Below are positions 18,663 through 28,056 of a stretch of 64,000 nt of DNA, piece by piece (positions within the stretch are counted from its first letter, which is position 1; each line of letters begins with the position of its first letter). The notes below the pieces were generated by a model. It was not told the DNA's origin, searched no databases, and saw only the letters and a program-made list of their open reading frames with translations. The stretch spans positions 248,001 through 312,000 of the forward strand of contig NZ_FOUE01000002.1 in assembly GCF_900114775.1 (NCBI RefSeq), in the 5' to 3' direction. A program made the translations under genes and the position numbers. The stretch is from Marinobacter zhejiangensis. Lineage in GTDB: Bacteria > Pseudomonadota > Gammaproteobacteria > Pseudomonadales > Oleiphilaceae.

Positions 18663-20426
18663 CTACGCTGGCAAGCGTATGATGAAAACAGCGCCGGGAC
18701 CCTCATTGTAGACTTGAAGGGTTCCTTTGAAGTCATTGGTGACAATGTCCCTGGCAATGTATAGCCCGGTGCCCGCGTCGGGTTGTGTTTTTTCACTGAA
18801 CCCTAATGAAAAAACGTCGTTCGGTCTGCTTGTCTTGATTCCGCCGGCGTTATCACTGATGACCAGCACATAGTCTCCCTCGTCGCAGAAATCCCGTATG
18901 GTGATTCGGGGGTGGGCAACGTCCCTCATTACAAGAACTTCCCGGGCATTACCTACGATGCTTAAGATGACTTGTGCCAGGCGACCACGCTTACCCTCAA
19001 GGTGCACGCTTTGAGCGTCGTTTTTGTAGTCAATGGCGATGTTCTGCAAGGCGAGGCTGTCTTTGGTCACCAGCAGAATATCCTTCACAACCTCCCGGGG
19101 CTGGAAGTCCTCAACGGTGTCGCGGTTGCTCATCAGGTGGCCAAAGGCCTCAACAGTGTCGGCCATAAACTCCAAGACTTGGTGTCCCCGTTCGCTGATG
19201 GTTTCGATCGCCCTGGCCTCGTTGTTGGCGCTTCCTTTCAGGGTGGCGGCGAGTTGCTCGATGCGCATCAGCTGGATCCCAAGCTCATTGAGAGGCTGCT
19301 TCCATTGGTGACTGACGTTTTTAAGTGATTCGCCGATGTTCGCGTACTGGTTTTTTATCACAATCAGACGCTTCAGCTGCTTGTTAAGCTTGTTGAACCG
19401 GTAAGCAATGCCGGATATCAGCAGCACCACTAATAACGCGATCAGGATAACTCTGATCAGCAGGGTGTAATCGGCGCTCTCTGGTTCTTCGTACAGGAAA
19501 CCGTCGAGCGAGAAATCCTGCCTCAACATGCCGGATTCGATGTAGGTGTCTGCGATATGGCGCCAACGGGAGTCCAGCATGTAGCCGATGTGGATGAGCT
19601 CTGGAAGCATGAGCTGGCGGATCTGTTTCGCTTCGTAGATAAGCACGTCCCGGCTCTTGGTGGTGGGGTACTCCGCCAAGATCAGGTCTACGATTTCCTC
19701 GGGATGCGCCATGGCGTATGTCCAGCCTTGCAAGCTGGCTTGCCGGAACCGTCGTACCCGTTCTGGGTGGTGATGAATTTCGTGTTCCGTGGTAAAGAGG
19801 TTGTCGCCGTAAAAATCGATGTTGGCTGAGGTCGGGTGGAAGACGTTGTAGGGCACTCCCTGCTGCAGCAGTTCGTAGGGCTGAGTGGTTAGGTAAGCGT
19901 CGATGGCATCAACCCGTCCCTCGATGAACGCCTCAAGGTTCTGGGAGTTATCCTGGATGTCTGCAAAGCCTTCCAGTGGAAGGTCGACATTGTGGAGGAA
20001 CGCCTGGATTTCATCGGCCTGCGGCTCCAGCATCAGGCGTCCGCCTCTCAGCCCCTGAATTCCATCAAATGTCACTCTTTTGTTGGTAATAAGCACAAAC
20101 GGGGAGTGCTGCATGATTACAGCGAGAACAACTAAGGGGTGGCCCTGTGCTCTGGAAAGCAATAGACCGCTGTTGCCGGTACCGAATTCCGCGTTGCCAT
20201 CCAGAACCGCCTGCACCGGGTCGGTTCCGGGCCCTGCTGGGATGATGGTTACATCCAGTCCTGCCTCTTGATAGTACCCCTGAGCTTTGGCGGCGTAGTA
20301 GCCCGCAAACTGGAACTGGTGGCCCCATTTCAGCTGTAGTCTCACACTGTCGGTGGCCTGAACCTGGCCGCCCGACAGAATGAACAACGGAAGCAGGGGA
20401 GCCCATAAGCGGTACAGCCAGGTCAC
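18663..20426 (-). CDS. Sensor kinase with NMT1/THI5-like binding-protein domain (587 aa)
   Basis: A membrane histidine kinase whose sensor is a whole ABC-type solute-binding protein. After a signal segment (residues 1-24), residues about 28-310 match the NMT1/THI5-like fold ([44 protein letters not shown]). One membrane helix follows (about 322-345), then a kinase core with the phospho-His in [13 protein letters not shown], an N-box-like [11 protein letters not shown], and VISDNAGGI. The start is GTG 20426, overlapping the regulator stop (GTGA), so the two are translationally coupled. The ligand may be a pyrimidine- or thiamine-precursor-like or sulfonate-like small molecule; this is inference from the fold. 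No matching ABC permease is present. Confidence 0.9.
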   Translation of the reverse strand: MTWLYRLWAPLLPLFILSGGQVQATDSVRLQLKWGHQFQFAGYYAAKAQGYYQEAGLDVTIIPAGPGTDPVQAVLDGNAEFGTGNSGLLLSRAQGHPLVVLAVIMQHSPFVLITNKRVTFDGIQGLRGGRLMLEPQADEIQAFLHNVDLPLEGFADIQDNSQNLEAFIEGRVDAIDAYLTTQPYELLQQGVPYNVFHPTSANIDFYGDNLFTTEHEIHHHPERVRRFRQASLQGWTYAMAHPEEIVDLILAEYPTTKSRDVLIYEAKQIRQLMLPELIHIGYMLDSRWRHIADTYIESGMLRQDFSLDGFLYEEPESADYTLLIRVILIALLVVLLISGIAYRFNKLNKQLKRLIVIKNQYANIGESLKNVSHQWKQPLNELGIQLMRIEQLAATLKGSANNEARAIETISERGHQVLEFMADTVEAFGHLMSNRDTVEDFQPREVVKDILLVTKDSLALQNIAIDYKNDAQSVHLEGKRGRLAQVILSIVGNAREVLVMRDVAHPRITIRDFCDEGDYVLVISDNAGGIKTSRPNDVFSLGFSEKTQPDAGTGLYIARDIVTNDFKGTLQVYNEGPGAVFIIRLPA

Positions 20427-21130
20427 GTCTGCCGGCTCTCGAGGACCCAGCCGGCGCCGTGGCGATTTCTGATGATGTTGTAGCTGAGTTTCTTCCTGAG
20501 TTCTGCCAGTAGATTCTTCAGGGCCGATTCACTGATGTCTTCATTGGGCCAGACCGAGTCATAAATTTCCTGTTTGGTGACCAGTTGGTGGCGGTTTCGA
20601 ACCAACAGGTCCAAGAGGCGGCATTCTTTGCTGCCAAGACTGATTTCCCGATCATCCACCCGCAGTGTTTTATGCAGGGGGTGATAGCCGACCGCTGCGT
20701 GCAGCTGCACTGGCGTAATGGTGTGTTTCAGACGCTTGACGGCATTGGCCATCGCGGAGTTGAGCTTCCGGGGGTTCAGTGGCTTGATTACCAATCCATC
20801 CACCTGGAGATTGGCTGCACGCATCAGGTGGTCGTGGTCACCGTGGGCCGTCACGACAATGACCGGCACGATGCTGTCGTGCGTCTGGCGGATGTGCTCA
20901 ACGAGTTTCAGTCCGTCCATGCCTGGAAGGCAGATGTCCGTAATGATCATGTCCACCGATTCTTCGGCCAGCATGTCCAGGGCGCGCTCTGCTGTGTGAG
21001 CCAGGAGTACTTCTGAAAAACGGTTGGAAAGCAGCGAATACAGCGCAGCACTGCTGTCGTAATTGTCGTCAACCAGCAACACTGTCAGGTGCTTGAGTAT
21101 TAGGTCCGTATCCAAATCCATGAGGTCCAT
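20423..21130 (-). CDS. OmpR-type response regulator (235 aa)
   Basis: The receiver domain spans about residues 15-130, with acidic residues LLVDDN, phospho-acceptor Asp65 in MIITDICLPGMDG and Lys in LVIKPLNPRKL. A winged-helix DNA-binding domain follows (about 150-230: LGSKECRLLDLLVRNRHQLVTKQEIYDSVW). It is the first gene of the pair and overlaps the kinase start. The start is uncertain: ATG 21130 is chosen, TTG 21157 and ATG 21121 are alternatives, and none has a clear ribosome binding site. The large surface-protein operon begins divergently 270 bases away and could be a target, though this is not shown. Confidence 0.9.
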   Translation of the reverse strand: MDLMDLDTDLILKHLTVLLVDDNYDSSAALYSLLSNRFSEVLLAHTAERALDMLAEESVDMIITDICLPGMDGLKLVEHIRQTHDSIVPVIVVTAHGDHDHLMRAANLQVDGLVIKPLNPRKLNSAMANAVKRLKHTITPVQLHAAVGYHPLHKTLRVDDREISLGSKECRLLDLLVRNRHQLVTKQEIYDSVWPNEDISESALKNLLAELRKKLSYNIIRNRHGAGWVLESRQT

Positions 21131-21402
21131 TTCTAAGGTGTAAACAGGGTAATGCAAGCGTTATGAAATACCCACTTAAAGCATGCCTAGAAGAGGGGGT
21201 TTAGTCGAAAATCTGACTCTTTTCAGACTGTTCAGCCATTACTCTCGTACCCGCCACAAGTATGTCCGGGTAATACGCATATCGGTTTTGATGCTAGTCA
21301 AAGAACCGGTGAGTGACGGCGCTTGTTGTGCGACCAGGCTGCCGTTGGTGTACGTGTGTTTTCAGAAATACAGCGGCAGGAGCTTCGTTACAGGGGACGT
21401 TC

Positions 21403-24400
21403 ATGAGAGTAATGCGGAACACAGCGCTGTGCGGTTTGCTCGCCAGTGTGATACCGGTTGGGGGAGTTCAGGCGGCGACTACGGATCTTGTGGGGGGCAG
21501 CGCATGGACTGCCCTGCTGAAGGGCGAGCGCTTTGACTATCCGGAGGATACCCAGGCACAGGCTGCTGGCACTGAGGTGGTGGGTGGCGCAAACCACGCT
21601 TCGTTTTACTACAACTACGATGACCTGGGGACGCCTGCTGACATCAGTGATGATATTCTCTCGCTGCGTCTGCGGGTAGGTGATGAGACCAAGACCTCCT
21701 ATTCCGCCTATGCGTTCGTGGGAATCGATGCCAATGAAGATGGTGTTTTGGACGCCTTCATCAGCAGTGGTAGTGGCAAAACATCGATCTGGGATCCGGG
21801 CACCGACAGCAATATCTCTCCAAGTACGACTAGCATCGCCAATAAGCCTTTTGTCACCGTTCCCCAAGACACCACCAACTACAATTTCGCCGTAGTTTCG
21901 GCAACGAACGATCCCGACTGGGATGGCAACACTGACCTGGACCTGGATTCGAACCCGGATGTCTTTGTCAGTTTTTCAGTGAACATCAGCGATCTTGATG
22001 CGTTGCTGACCAACGCTGGCATCCCAATGACGGTCGAGACCGGTCTTCGTTTCATTTCGCTGACGGCGACCCAGACCAACTCGCTCAACTCGGACTTTAA
22101 CGGTATTGATGATGGTACCAATGATGACTGGGGCAAGCCTTACGAGGAACTGGGGCTTTTCACTCCAACGGTCAACCCCGGTGGCGTCGTCGACACGGTA
22201 GCGCCCATTACGCCAACGGTTGTCAGTCAGGTGACCAGTGATACCACACCGACCATTACCGGTACCTTTGACAGCACGGACTTTGACACCTTTACCGTTG
22301 AAGTTAACGGGACTACCTACTCTCTGAATGACGGCAATCTGACCAATATCGGTAATGACTGGAGCCTGACGATACCGAATGCGTTGCCGGAAGCGACCTA
22401 CGCGGTAACAGCAACAGCGACGGATGGCGCGGGCAACAGTTCGGTCGATACGACCACCGGCGAACTGGTGATCGACCTGAGCGGCCCCGCAGCCCCGACA
22501 GTGGTCAGTCAGACCACCTCAGATACCACGCCAACCATCAGCGGGTCATTTGACAGTGCGGATACCGATGTACTAACCGTCTTTGTCGATGGTGTTACCT
22601 ACACATTGGGCGATGGGAATCTGACAGCCTCCGGGGATACTTGGAACCTCACCATTCCCGCCGGGAATGAAGTTCTTGAGGGGACCTACCCGGTGACGGC
22701 AACGGCCACCGATGCCCAAGGCAATCCCACCACTGATGGCACGACGGATGAGCTGATTGTTGATCTGACCGCTCCTGCAGCCCCGACGGTCAACAGCCAG
22801 GTCACCAGCGACACCACCCCGACCATCACCGGTACCTATCCTAGCGCCGACGCCACCGCCCTAACGGTCGAGGTGAACGGTGTGACCTATACGCTCAACG
22901 GTAGTACCGGCCCCCTGACAGCCGTTGGCGATAACTGGAGTCTCACGATACCAACGGCAATGGTTGAGGGAACCTACCCGGTCACCGCTAAGGCTTCCAA
23001 CGCACTGGGCAACTCTTCAACGGATACCACAACCAACGAGTTGATCATTGACCTGACCGGCCCGGTGGCCCCGACGGTGGTCAGTCAGACTACATCGGAC
23101 ACCACGCCGACCATCACCGGTACCTATAGCAGCGCGGATTCTGTGGCGTTAACCGTTAACGTGAATGGTGTGGACTATACGCTCAACGATGGAAGCCTGA
23201 GTGCTACTGGTGATGCCTGGACGCTGGTTATTCCTGCTGTGAATGAACTTGCGGAAGCCACCTATGACGTTACGGCAACCGCCGAAGACAGTGTGGGTAA
23301 CGCCACCAGCGATGCGACCAACGGCGAGCTAGTGATCGACCTGACCGGCCCGACAGCCCCGACGGTTGATAATCTCATCACGGCAGACACCACACCGGAA
23401 CTCACCGGTACCTACAACAGCAGTGACTCAGCGTCCCTGTTCGTCACCGTTAATGGAGTTACCTATACCCTTGGCGATGGCGACCTGACGGCACTGGGTG
23501 ATGACTGGACCGTCGTCATCCCGGATCCAAACGCGGTGGTACCTGGTGTGTATGACGTTACCGCCATTGCTAAAGATGCCTACAACAATGAGACACAGGA
23601 CAGCTCAACGAATGAGCTGACGGTTGAAGCTGACCACGATGGCGATGGCATTCCCAACAGCGTTGATCTCGATGACGACAACGACGGTATCCCGGACAGC
23701 GTTGAAGGGAATGGCGCGGTCGATACCGATGGGGATGGCATTCCCGACAGCCTGGATCTCGACTCCGACAACGACGGCCTTCTCGACCTCGTGGAGTCTG
23801 GTCTTGGTGCAGCACTGATTGCGACGCTGGACGCTGACTCCGACGGCGTGATCGATGCGGGCAATCCGTTCGGCACCAACGGTCTGTCTGATGACGTGGA
23901 AACCGCCACTGACAGCGCTACGCTGAACTACACCGTGGTGGATACCGACGGTGACACGGTGTACGACTTCCGTGACCTGGACTCCGACAATGACGGCATT
24001 ACCGATGTGGTTGAGTCCGGTGGCAGTGATCCGGACAACGATGGCCAGCTCGGCGGCGGGGATGAGGGTGGAAGCGTTGACGAAAACGGCATCCCCTCCG
24101 GTGGCCCTGTGTCGCCCAAGAATGACGACGGTGATGGTGAGCCCAATTACCGTGACCCCGACAGCGATAACGACGGCATCCCCGATGTAACCGAAGCGGG
24201 TGGTGAAGACCAGGGCGATGGCACGGCGGGTCCGGGCGATCCGGGCAACGGAGGTTTGCCGGGTGGTACGCCTCTGATCCCGAAAGACAGCGATGGTGAC
24301 GGGATACCGGACTATCAGGACAACACCGACAGTGATGGCGACGGAACCCCAGATACCGCCGACCTGGATGACGACAATGATGGCATCCCGGACAGCGTTG

Positions 24401-26244
24401 AAGGCAATGGTGCAGTCGATACCGATGGGGATGGTATCCCCGACAGTCTGGATCTGGATTCCGACAACGATGGTCTACTGGACCTCGTAGAGTCGGGGCT
24501 CGATGCCATATTGATTGGTTTGCTGGACAGCAATTCAGATGGCGTAATCGATGTGGGCAACCCGTTTGGCGCCAACGGTCTGTCTGACGACGTGGAAACC
24601 TCTGCTGATAGCAACGTGCTGTTCTACACGGTCGCGGATACTGATGGTGACGCGGTTTATGATTTCCGTGATCTGGATTCCGACAACGATGGTATTACCG
24701 ATGTCGTCGAGTCTGGCGGCAGTGACCCCGATGCTGATGGCCGGCTTGGGGACGGCGACGAAGCCTCGAATACTTACGCCAACGGTGTGCCTCTAAATGG
24801 CCCGCTGACACCTCAGGATAAGGACGGGGATACCATCGCCAACTTCCGTGATCTTGACAGTGACGACGACGGCCTCCACGACGTGGTCGAGGCTGGCGGC
24901 GACGATGGTGATCAGGATGGACGTCTGGGAGATGGGGATGAAACGGCTAATGTGGATGCCAACGGCATGCCGGCCGGCGGACCGCTGACGCCACCTGACA
25001 CCGATGGCGACACGGTTAAAGACTATCTGGACCTGGATGCCGACAACGATGGTATCCCGGATGTCACCGAGTCCGGTGGAAACGATAGTGGTAACGGTAC
25101 CCTTGGCGCTGGTGATCCTGGCAACAACGGCGTCCCGTCCAGTGGCCCGCTGTCTCCAGTCGATACCGATGGCGACGGTGATGATGACTATCGGGACCTC
25201 GACTCGGATAACGATGGCGTCAAGGACATTGTCGAAGCTGGCGGATCAGACTCCGATAATGACGGCAAGGTGGATGGATTCAGCGATCCGAACGGCGATG
25301 GCTACGATGATGGCAATGCGTCAAACCCTCTGCCGGTACCGGATACTGATAACGATGGCCGTCCTGACTTCCAGGACAATGACGACGCCGACAACGATGG
25401 TATTCCAGACACCGTCGATGTTGATGACGACAACGATGGCATCCCAGACCTCCTCGAAGGGGATGGCGCTGTAGACACCGATGGCGATGGTATTGCTGAC
25501 AGCCTGGATCTGGATTCCGACAACGACGGTATCTTCGACCTGGCCGAATCAGGAGCCGCTTCGCCGCTGGCCCTGGACGCCGATAACGACGGTCGCATCA
25601 ATGGCCCGGTTGGCAGCAATGGTCTGGCTGACGCTGTTGAAACCTCTGCGGATAGCGGCAGTGTCAATTACAACGGTGGTTTGCCCGTTGATACCGACGG
25701 TGACGGTGTGGCCGATTTCCGGGATATCGACTCGGACAACGATGGCATTGCAGATGTCACGGAGAACGGCGGCACTGATAACGGAAATGGCCGCCTTACC
25801 GGCACCCCTAACGTCAACGGTGTGATTTCCGGAACGACGGGAAAAACCGTAGATACGGACAAGGACGGCCAGCCCAACTTCCGGGATCTGGACTCCGATA
25901 ACGATGGCGAAAAAGACATCGAAGAGGTGGGTGGAACTGACAAGGATGGTGACGGCAAGATTGATGACTTCGACGATCGGGATGGCGACGGCTATGACGA
26001 TTCGACCCGACTGACCGCTGGCGATCTCGACAATGACGGCGTGCTTGACTACGTGCAGGCGAAGCCTCATGCCAGTGAACCGGCTGGTGTCGTTGAAACC
26101 GGGGTCAAGGGCGTAGGCGGATGTACCGTTGGATCCGGGGCGCCATTCGATCCGACCTTGCCGGCCTTGTTGGTCGTCTCACTCATGGTCGCTGGACGCT
26201 CCCGCGTCCAGAGGCTTGTTGCCGTACTGAAGGAGAAGTACTAA
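21403..26244 (+). CDS. Giant Ig-like/thrombospondin-3 repeat surface protein with JDVT-CTERM tail (1613 aa)
   Basis: A secreted or surface protein. Signal peptide MRVMRNTALCGLLASVIP...VQA, cleaved near residue 25. Residues about 26-268 form a unique N-terminal domain. Residues 269-742 are five Ig-like repeats. Residues 743-1560 are a long run of Asp/Asn/Gly calcium-binding thrombospondin type-3-like motifs (DTDGDGIPDSLDLDSDNDG). The C-terminus has the tripartite JDVT-CTERM sorting signal: GVGGCTVGSGAPFDPTLP with invariant Cys1574, a short hydrophobic stretch, and a basic tail. I chose ATG 21403 because AGGGGA precedes it and the signal peptide starts there. Its stop overlaps the OmpA-like start (TAATG). 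The likely processor is the MrtJ-type protease at 27459-27923. Function may be adhesion or envelope structure (inference). Confidence 0.9.
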   Translation: MRVMRNTALCGLLASVIPVGGVQAATTDLVGGSAWTALLKGERFDYPEDTQAQAAGTEVVGGANHASFYYNYDDLGTPADISDDILSLRLRVGDETKTSYSAYAFVGIDANEDGVLDAFISSGSGKTSIWDPGTDSNISPSTTSIANKPFVTVPQDTTNYNFAVVSATNDPDWDGNTDLDLDSNPDVFVSFSVNISDLDALLTNAGIPMTVETGLRFISLTATQTNSLNSDFNGIDDGTNDDWGKPYEELGLFTPTVNPGGVVDTVAPITPTVVSQVTSDTTPTITGTFDSTDFDTFTVEVNGTTYSLNDGNLTNIGNDWSLTIPNALPEATYAVTATATDGAGNSSVDTTTGELVIDLSGPAAPTVVSQTTSDTTPTISGSFDSADTDVLTVFVDGVTYTLGDGNLTASGDTWNLTIPAGNEVLEGTYPVTATATDAQGNPTTDGTTDELIVDLTAPAAPTVNSQVTSDTTPTITGTYPSADATALTVEVNGVTYTLNGSTGPLTAVGDNWSLTIPTAMVEGTYPVTAKASNALGNSSTDTTTNELIIDLTGPVAPTVVSQTTSDTTPTITGTYSSADSVALTVNVNGVDYTLNDGSLSATGDAWTLVIPAVNELAEATYDVTATAEDSVGNATSDATNGELVIDLTGPTAPTVDNLITADTTPELTGTYNSSDSASLFVTVNGVTYTLGDGDLTALGDDWTVVIPDPNAVVPGVYDVTAIAKDAYNNETQDSSTNELTVEADHDGDGIPNSVDLDDDNDGIPDSVEGNGAVDTDGDGIPDSLDLDSDNDGLLDLVESGLGAALIATLDADSDGVIDAGNPFGTNGLSDDVETATDSATLNYTVVDTDGDTVYDFRDLDSDNDGITDVVESGGSDPDNDGQLGGGDEGGSVDENGIPSGGPVSPKNDDGDGEPNYRDPDSDNDGIPDVTEAGGEDQGDGTAGPGDPGNGGLPGGTPLIPKDSDGDGIPDYQDNTDSDGDGTPDTADLDDDNDGIPDSVEGNGAVDTDGDGIPDSLDLDSDNDGLLDLVESGLDAILIGLLDSNSDGVIDVGNPFGANGLSDDVETSADSNVLFYTVADTDGDAVYDFRDLDSDNDGITDVVESGGSDPDADGRLGDGDEASNTYANGVPLNGPLTPQDKDGDTIANFRDLDSDDDGLHDVVEAGGDDGDQDGRLGDGDETANVDANGMPAGGPLTPPDTDGDTVKDYLDLDADNDGIPDVTESGGNDSGNGTLGAGDPGNNGVPSSGPLSPVDTDGDGDDDYRDLDSDNDGVKDIVEAGGSDSDNDGKVDGFSDPNGDGYDDGNASNPLPVPDTDNDGRPDFQDNDDADNDGIPDTVDVDDDNDGIPDLLEGDGAVDTDGDGIADSLDLDSDNDGIFDLAESGAASPLALDADNDGRINGPVGSNGLADAVETSADSGSVNYNGGLPVDTDGDGVADFRDIDSDNDGIADVTENGGTDNGNGRLTGTPNVNGVISGTTGKTVDTDKDGQPNFRDLDSDNDGEKDIEEVGGTDKDGDGKIDDFDDRDGDGYDDSTRLTAGDLDNDGVLDYVQAKPHASEPAGVVETGVKGVGGCTVGSGAPFDPTLPALLVVSLMVAGRSRVQRLVAVLKEKY
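22207..23631 (+). repeat. Five tandem Ig-like repeats of 94-96 codons
   Basis: Units begin at about 22207, 22489, 22777, 23065 and 23353. The last three intervals are exactly 288 bases and the first is 282. Each unit opens with APTV-S/N-QxTSDTTPTITG and ends with ELxxDLTGP. This matches bacterial Ig-like domains found in large adhesins. Sequence similarity is high at the protein level and moderate at the DNA level, so the duplication is not very recent. Confidence 0.9.
23665..26050 (+). repeat. Three nested super-repeats of calcium-binding TSP3-like motifs
   Basis: A longer block starting D-D/V-DDDNDGIPDxxEG-GAVDTDGDG recurs at about 23665, 24361 and 25417, with internal DLDSDNDG units and the repeated phrase NGLSDDVET. 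Blocks one and two are closest and keep almost the same order of sub-motifs; block three is shorter and more diverged. Thrombospondin type-3 motifs bind Ca2+ and stiffen when loaded. The layout suggests internal block duplications. Confidence 0.85.
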
Positions 26245-27338
26245 TGACTCGCCTCAAGCGCTTTGATGTTGCCGTATTGGCTATTGCTGTGGGTTGTGGT
26301 GCCTCCTGGGCTGTCGCTGATGACTTCGATGGCCCCTATGCCGGAATTGGCATCAGCCCCGGCATGACCCACATGGAGCCTGATAGCAACGGCACCATTT
26401 ACAGTACCGACGACGAGTACGACTCCGGCGGGAAAATCTACCTGGGCTACGATATAACCCGCCGATTCAGTGCTGAGATCTATTACTCGGATCTGGGTGA
26501 AGTCACCATGAACCCCTCCGGCAGCATTGACTACCGCGATGTGGGGGCCTACGGGCTTTACTACTTGTATCGCCCCGAAGAGTCGCGGGAAGGACTGTCC
26601 CTTTACGCGGCTCTGGGGGGTGGAAAAATGCTCAACAAATCGTCGGGCGTGCCCATGCGCACGGATCATGACTTCCATTTGATGGCGGGCGTGGGCGCTG
26701 AGTACGGCCTGTTTGATGGCTGGGCTTTGCGGGCCAACCTGGATCTCTATGACCATGATGCTCAGATGATCAGCTTTGGTGTGATGAAGCGCTTTGGTGG
26801 GAAGCCGGCACCGGTTGTTCTCAGTGAGCCGGAACCCGAGGTGGTCTTTGTGCCGGAACCGGAGCCAGCCCCCGAGCCTGTACCCGTCCCGGTTGTTGAA
26901 AACCCGGATCTGGATGGCGATGGCATTCTCAACGCCAATGACCGTTGTCCGGATACCGAGCCGGGCGTAAAAGTGGACGAGCAAGGGTGTGACCTTCAGG
27001 AAACGATCGTGCTTGAAGGGGTTACCTTTGCCACCAACTCAGCAACGCTGGTGGGCGAGTCTACGGTGATTCTCGACGAGGTTGTCGCCACACTGAAGCG
27101 GTACCCGGAGCAACCGGTTGCGATTGCTGGCTACACCGATGACCGGGGCGCTGCCAGCTATAACCAGCAGCTTTCTGAGCGGAGGGCGACGGCTGTCATG
27201 AACTACCTTGTTGAGAAAGGCGTTCAGGCCGACCGTATTCGCGCCCAGGGCTACGGAGAAAGCGACCCGATTGCGGACAATGCCACGGCCGAAGGCCGGG
27301 CGATGAACCGCCGGGTAGAGCTGCAGCTGGACGACTGA
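26244..27338 (+). CDS. OmpA-family outer-membrane protein with TSP3 linker (364 aa)
   Basis: Signal peptide (residues about 1-25, MTRLKRFDVAVLAIAVGC...AVA), an N-terminal eight-strand-like barrel (DGPYAGIGISPG; ISFGVMKRFG), a proline/glutamate-rich hinge, one calcium-binding repeat (NPDLDGDGILNANDRCPDTEPG), and a C-terminal OmpA peptidoglycan-binding domain with GYTDDRGAASYNQQLSERRA. It should span the outer membrane and grip the cell wall. Its ATG overlaps the stop of the giant surface protein (TAATG) and has AGGAGA upstream, showing translational coupling. It may anchor or help display the giant protein (inference). It ends at a strong terminator. Confidence 0.93.
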   Translation: MTRLKRFDVAVLAIAVGCGASWAVADDFDGPYAGIGISPGMTHMEPDSNGTIYSTDDEYDSGGKIYLGYDITRRFSAEIYYSDLGEVTMNPSGSIDYRDVGAYGLYYLYRPEESREGLSLYAALGGGKMLNKSSGVPMRTDHDFHLMAGVGAEYGLFDGWALRANLDLYDHDAQMISFGVMKRFGGKPAPVVLSEPEPEVVFVPEPEPAPEPVPVPVVENPDLDGDGILNANDRCPDTEPGVKVDEQGCDLQETIVLEGVTFATNSATLVGESTVILDEVVATLKRYPEQPVAIAGYTDDRGAASYNQQLSERRATAVMNYLVEKGVQADRIRAQGYGESDPIADNATAEGRAMNRRVELQLDD

Positions 27339-27363
27339 TGGACGTTCAGTTCCGTTGATGGTG

Positions 27364-27402
27364 GAGCTGTGCCAACCGTTATGGATGGCACAGCTCTTTT
27401 TT
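27364..27402 (+). terminator. Intrinsic terminator after OmpA-like gene
   Basis: A perfect 11-bp stem GAGCTGTGCCA (27364-27374) pairs with TGGCACAGCTC (27386-27396), then six T residues. It separates the surface-protein operon from the protease gene, so the protease must rely on read-through or its own promoter. Confidence 0.95.
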
Positions 27403-27458
27403 GTCGGTGAGCCCTTCACCCTGCACAGGCGCAGACCGTTCTGATTGTCGCGACAACC

Positions 27459-27923
27459 TTGCTAACCGCCGGATCACGGCCATTCAGCCGTTCGCCCATT
27501 TTCTGGCTGGCCATGCTGGCCGGGCCGGGTGTGTGTGCCCTGTTGTTTACCTTGCTAATGGCGGCCCCCGTTAGGTTTGAAGTTGACGTCGCGCAGTGGC
27601 GGCTGTGGTTGTGGCTGGTTGTTATCTATCCGGTGGTCGAGGAATACCTGTTCCGGGGTCGGTTGCAAACGTGGTTGATGGATACTGCCTGGGGCCAGAA
27701 AGCGGTGGCTGGACTGAGTCTTGCCAACGTGGTGACCAGCCTGCTGTTCAGTGGGCTGCATTTCTTCAGCCATCCGCCGTTGTGGGCGCTGATGGTTCTA
27801 TTCCCTTCGCTGCTGTTCGGCTGGTTTCGTGATCGCCACCAGAGCGTTCGTCCGGCGTTCGTTCTTCACGCCTGGTACAACTTTGTGTACTTCAGTATCT
27901 TCGGGCTGCCAGTTAGCCAGTAA
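27459..27923 (+). CDS. mrtJ: JDVT-CTERM system intramembrane protease, MrtJ-like (154 aa)
   Basis: A small polytopic membrane protease of the CAAX/ABI glutamic type. The three signature motifs are present: EEYLFR (Glu61, Glu62, Arg66), SGLHFFSH (His101) and HAWYNFVY (His137, Asn141). Established knowledge: CAAX-type proteases of this compact size encoded beside a single JDVT-CTERM protein (named MrtJ) are proposed to cut its C-terminal signal at the invariant Cys. The JDVT-CTERM protein is two genes upstream. The start is uncertain: TTG 27459 gives a full first helix, but no ribosome binding site is obvious; CTG 27441 and ATG 27513 are alternatives. A strong terminator lies 57 bases upstream. 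Confidence 0.88.
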   Translation: MLTAGSRPFSRSPIFWLAMLAGPGVCALLFTLLMAAPVRFEVDVAQWRLWLWLVVIYPVVEEYLFRGRLQTWLMDTAWGQKAVAGLSLANVVTSLLFSGLHFFSHPPLWALMVLFPSLLFGWFRDRHQSVRPAFVLHAWYNFVYFSIFGLPVSQ

Positions 27924-28056
27924 GCCGTTATCCAGTATGCCGCTGCCCAGAGAGCGGTTATGCGGTTGGCTCTGATATCCCCGCGCGGCTGTGGAGCTTC
28001 CGGTGTTAAGAAACTACCATGGAGCTTGGGAGCATCCGAACCGGATAGGGGACACG

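Noticed and set aside
18494-18796. Upstream extension of the mutS frame
   Set aside because: The frame is open but the sequence has no MutS character and overlaps the end of the sensor kinase; MutS starts at 18493.
21313-21402. Upstream extension of the giant surface-protein frame
   Set aside because: It would put 30 non-hydrophobic residues before the signal peptide; ATG 21403 has a ribosome site and starts the signal peptide.
22207-26050. Repeats in the giant gene as a possible CRISPR or mobile element
   Set aside because: They are in-frame protein repeats of 94-96 codons and TSP3 motifs, with no identical short repeats separated by unique spacers and no cas genes.
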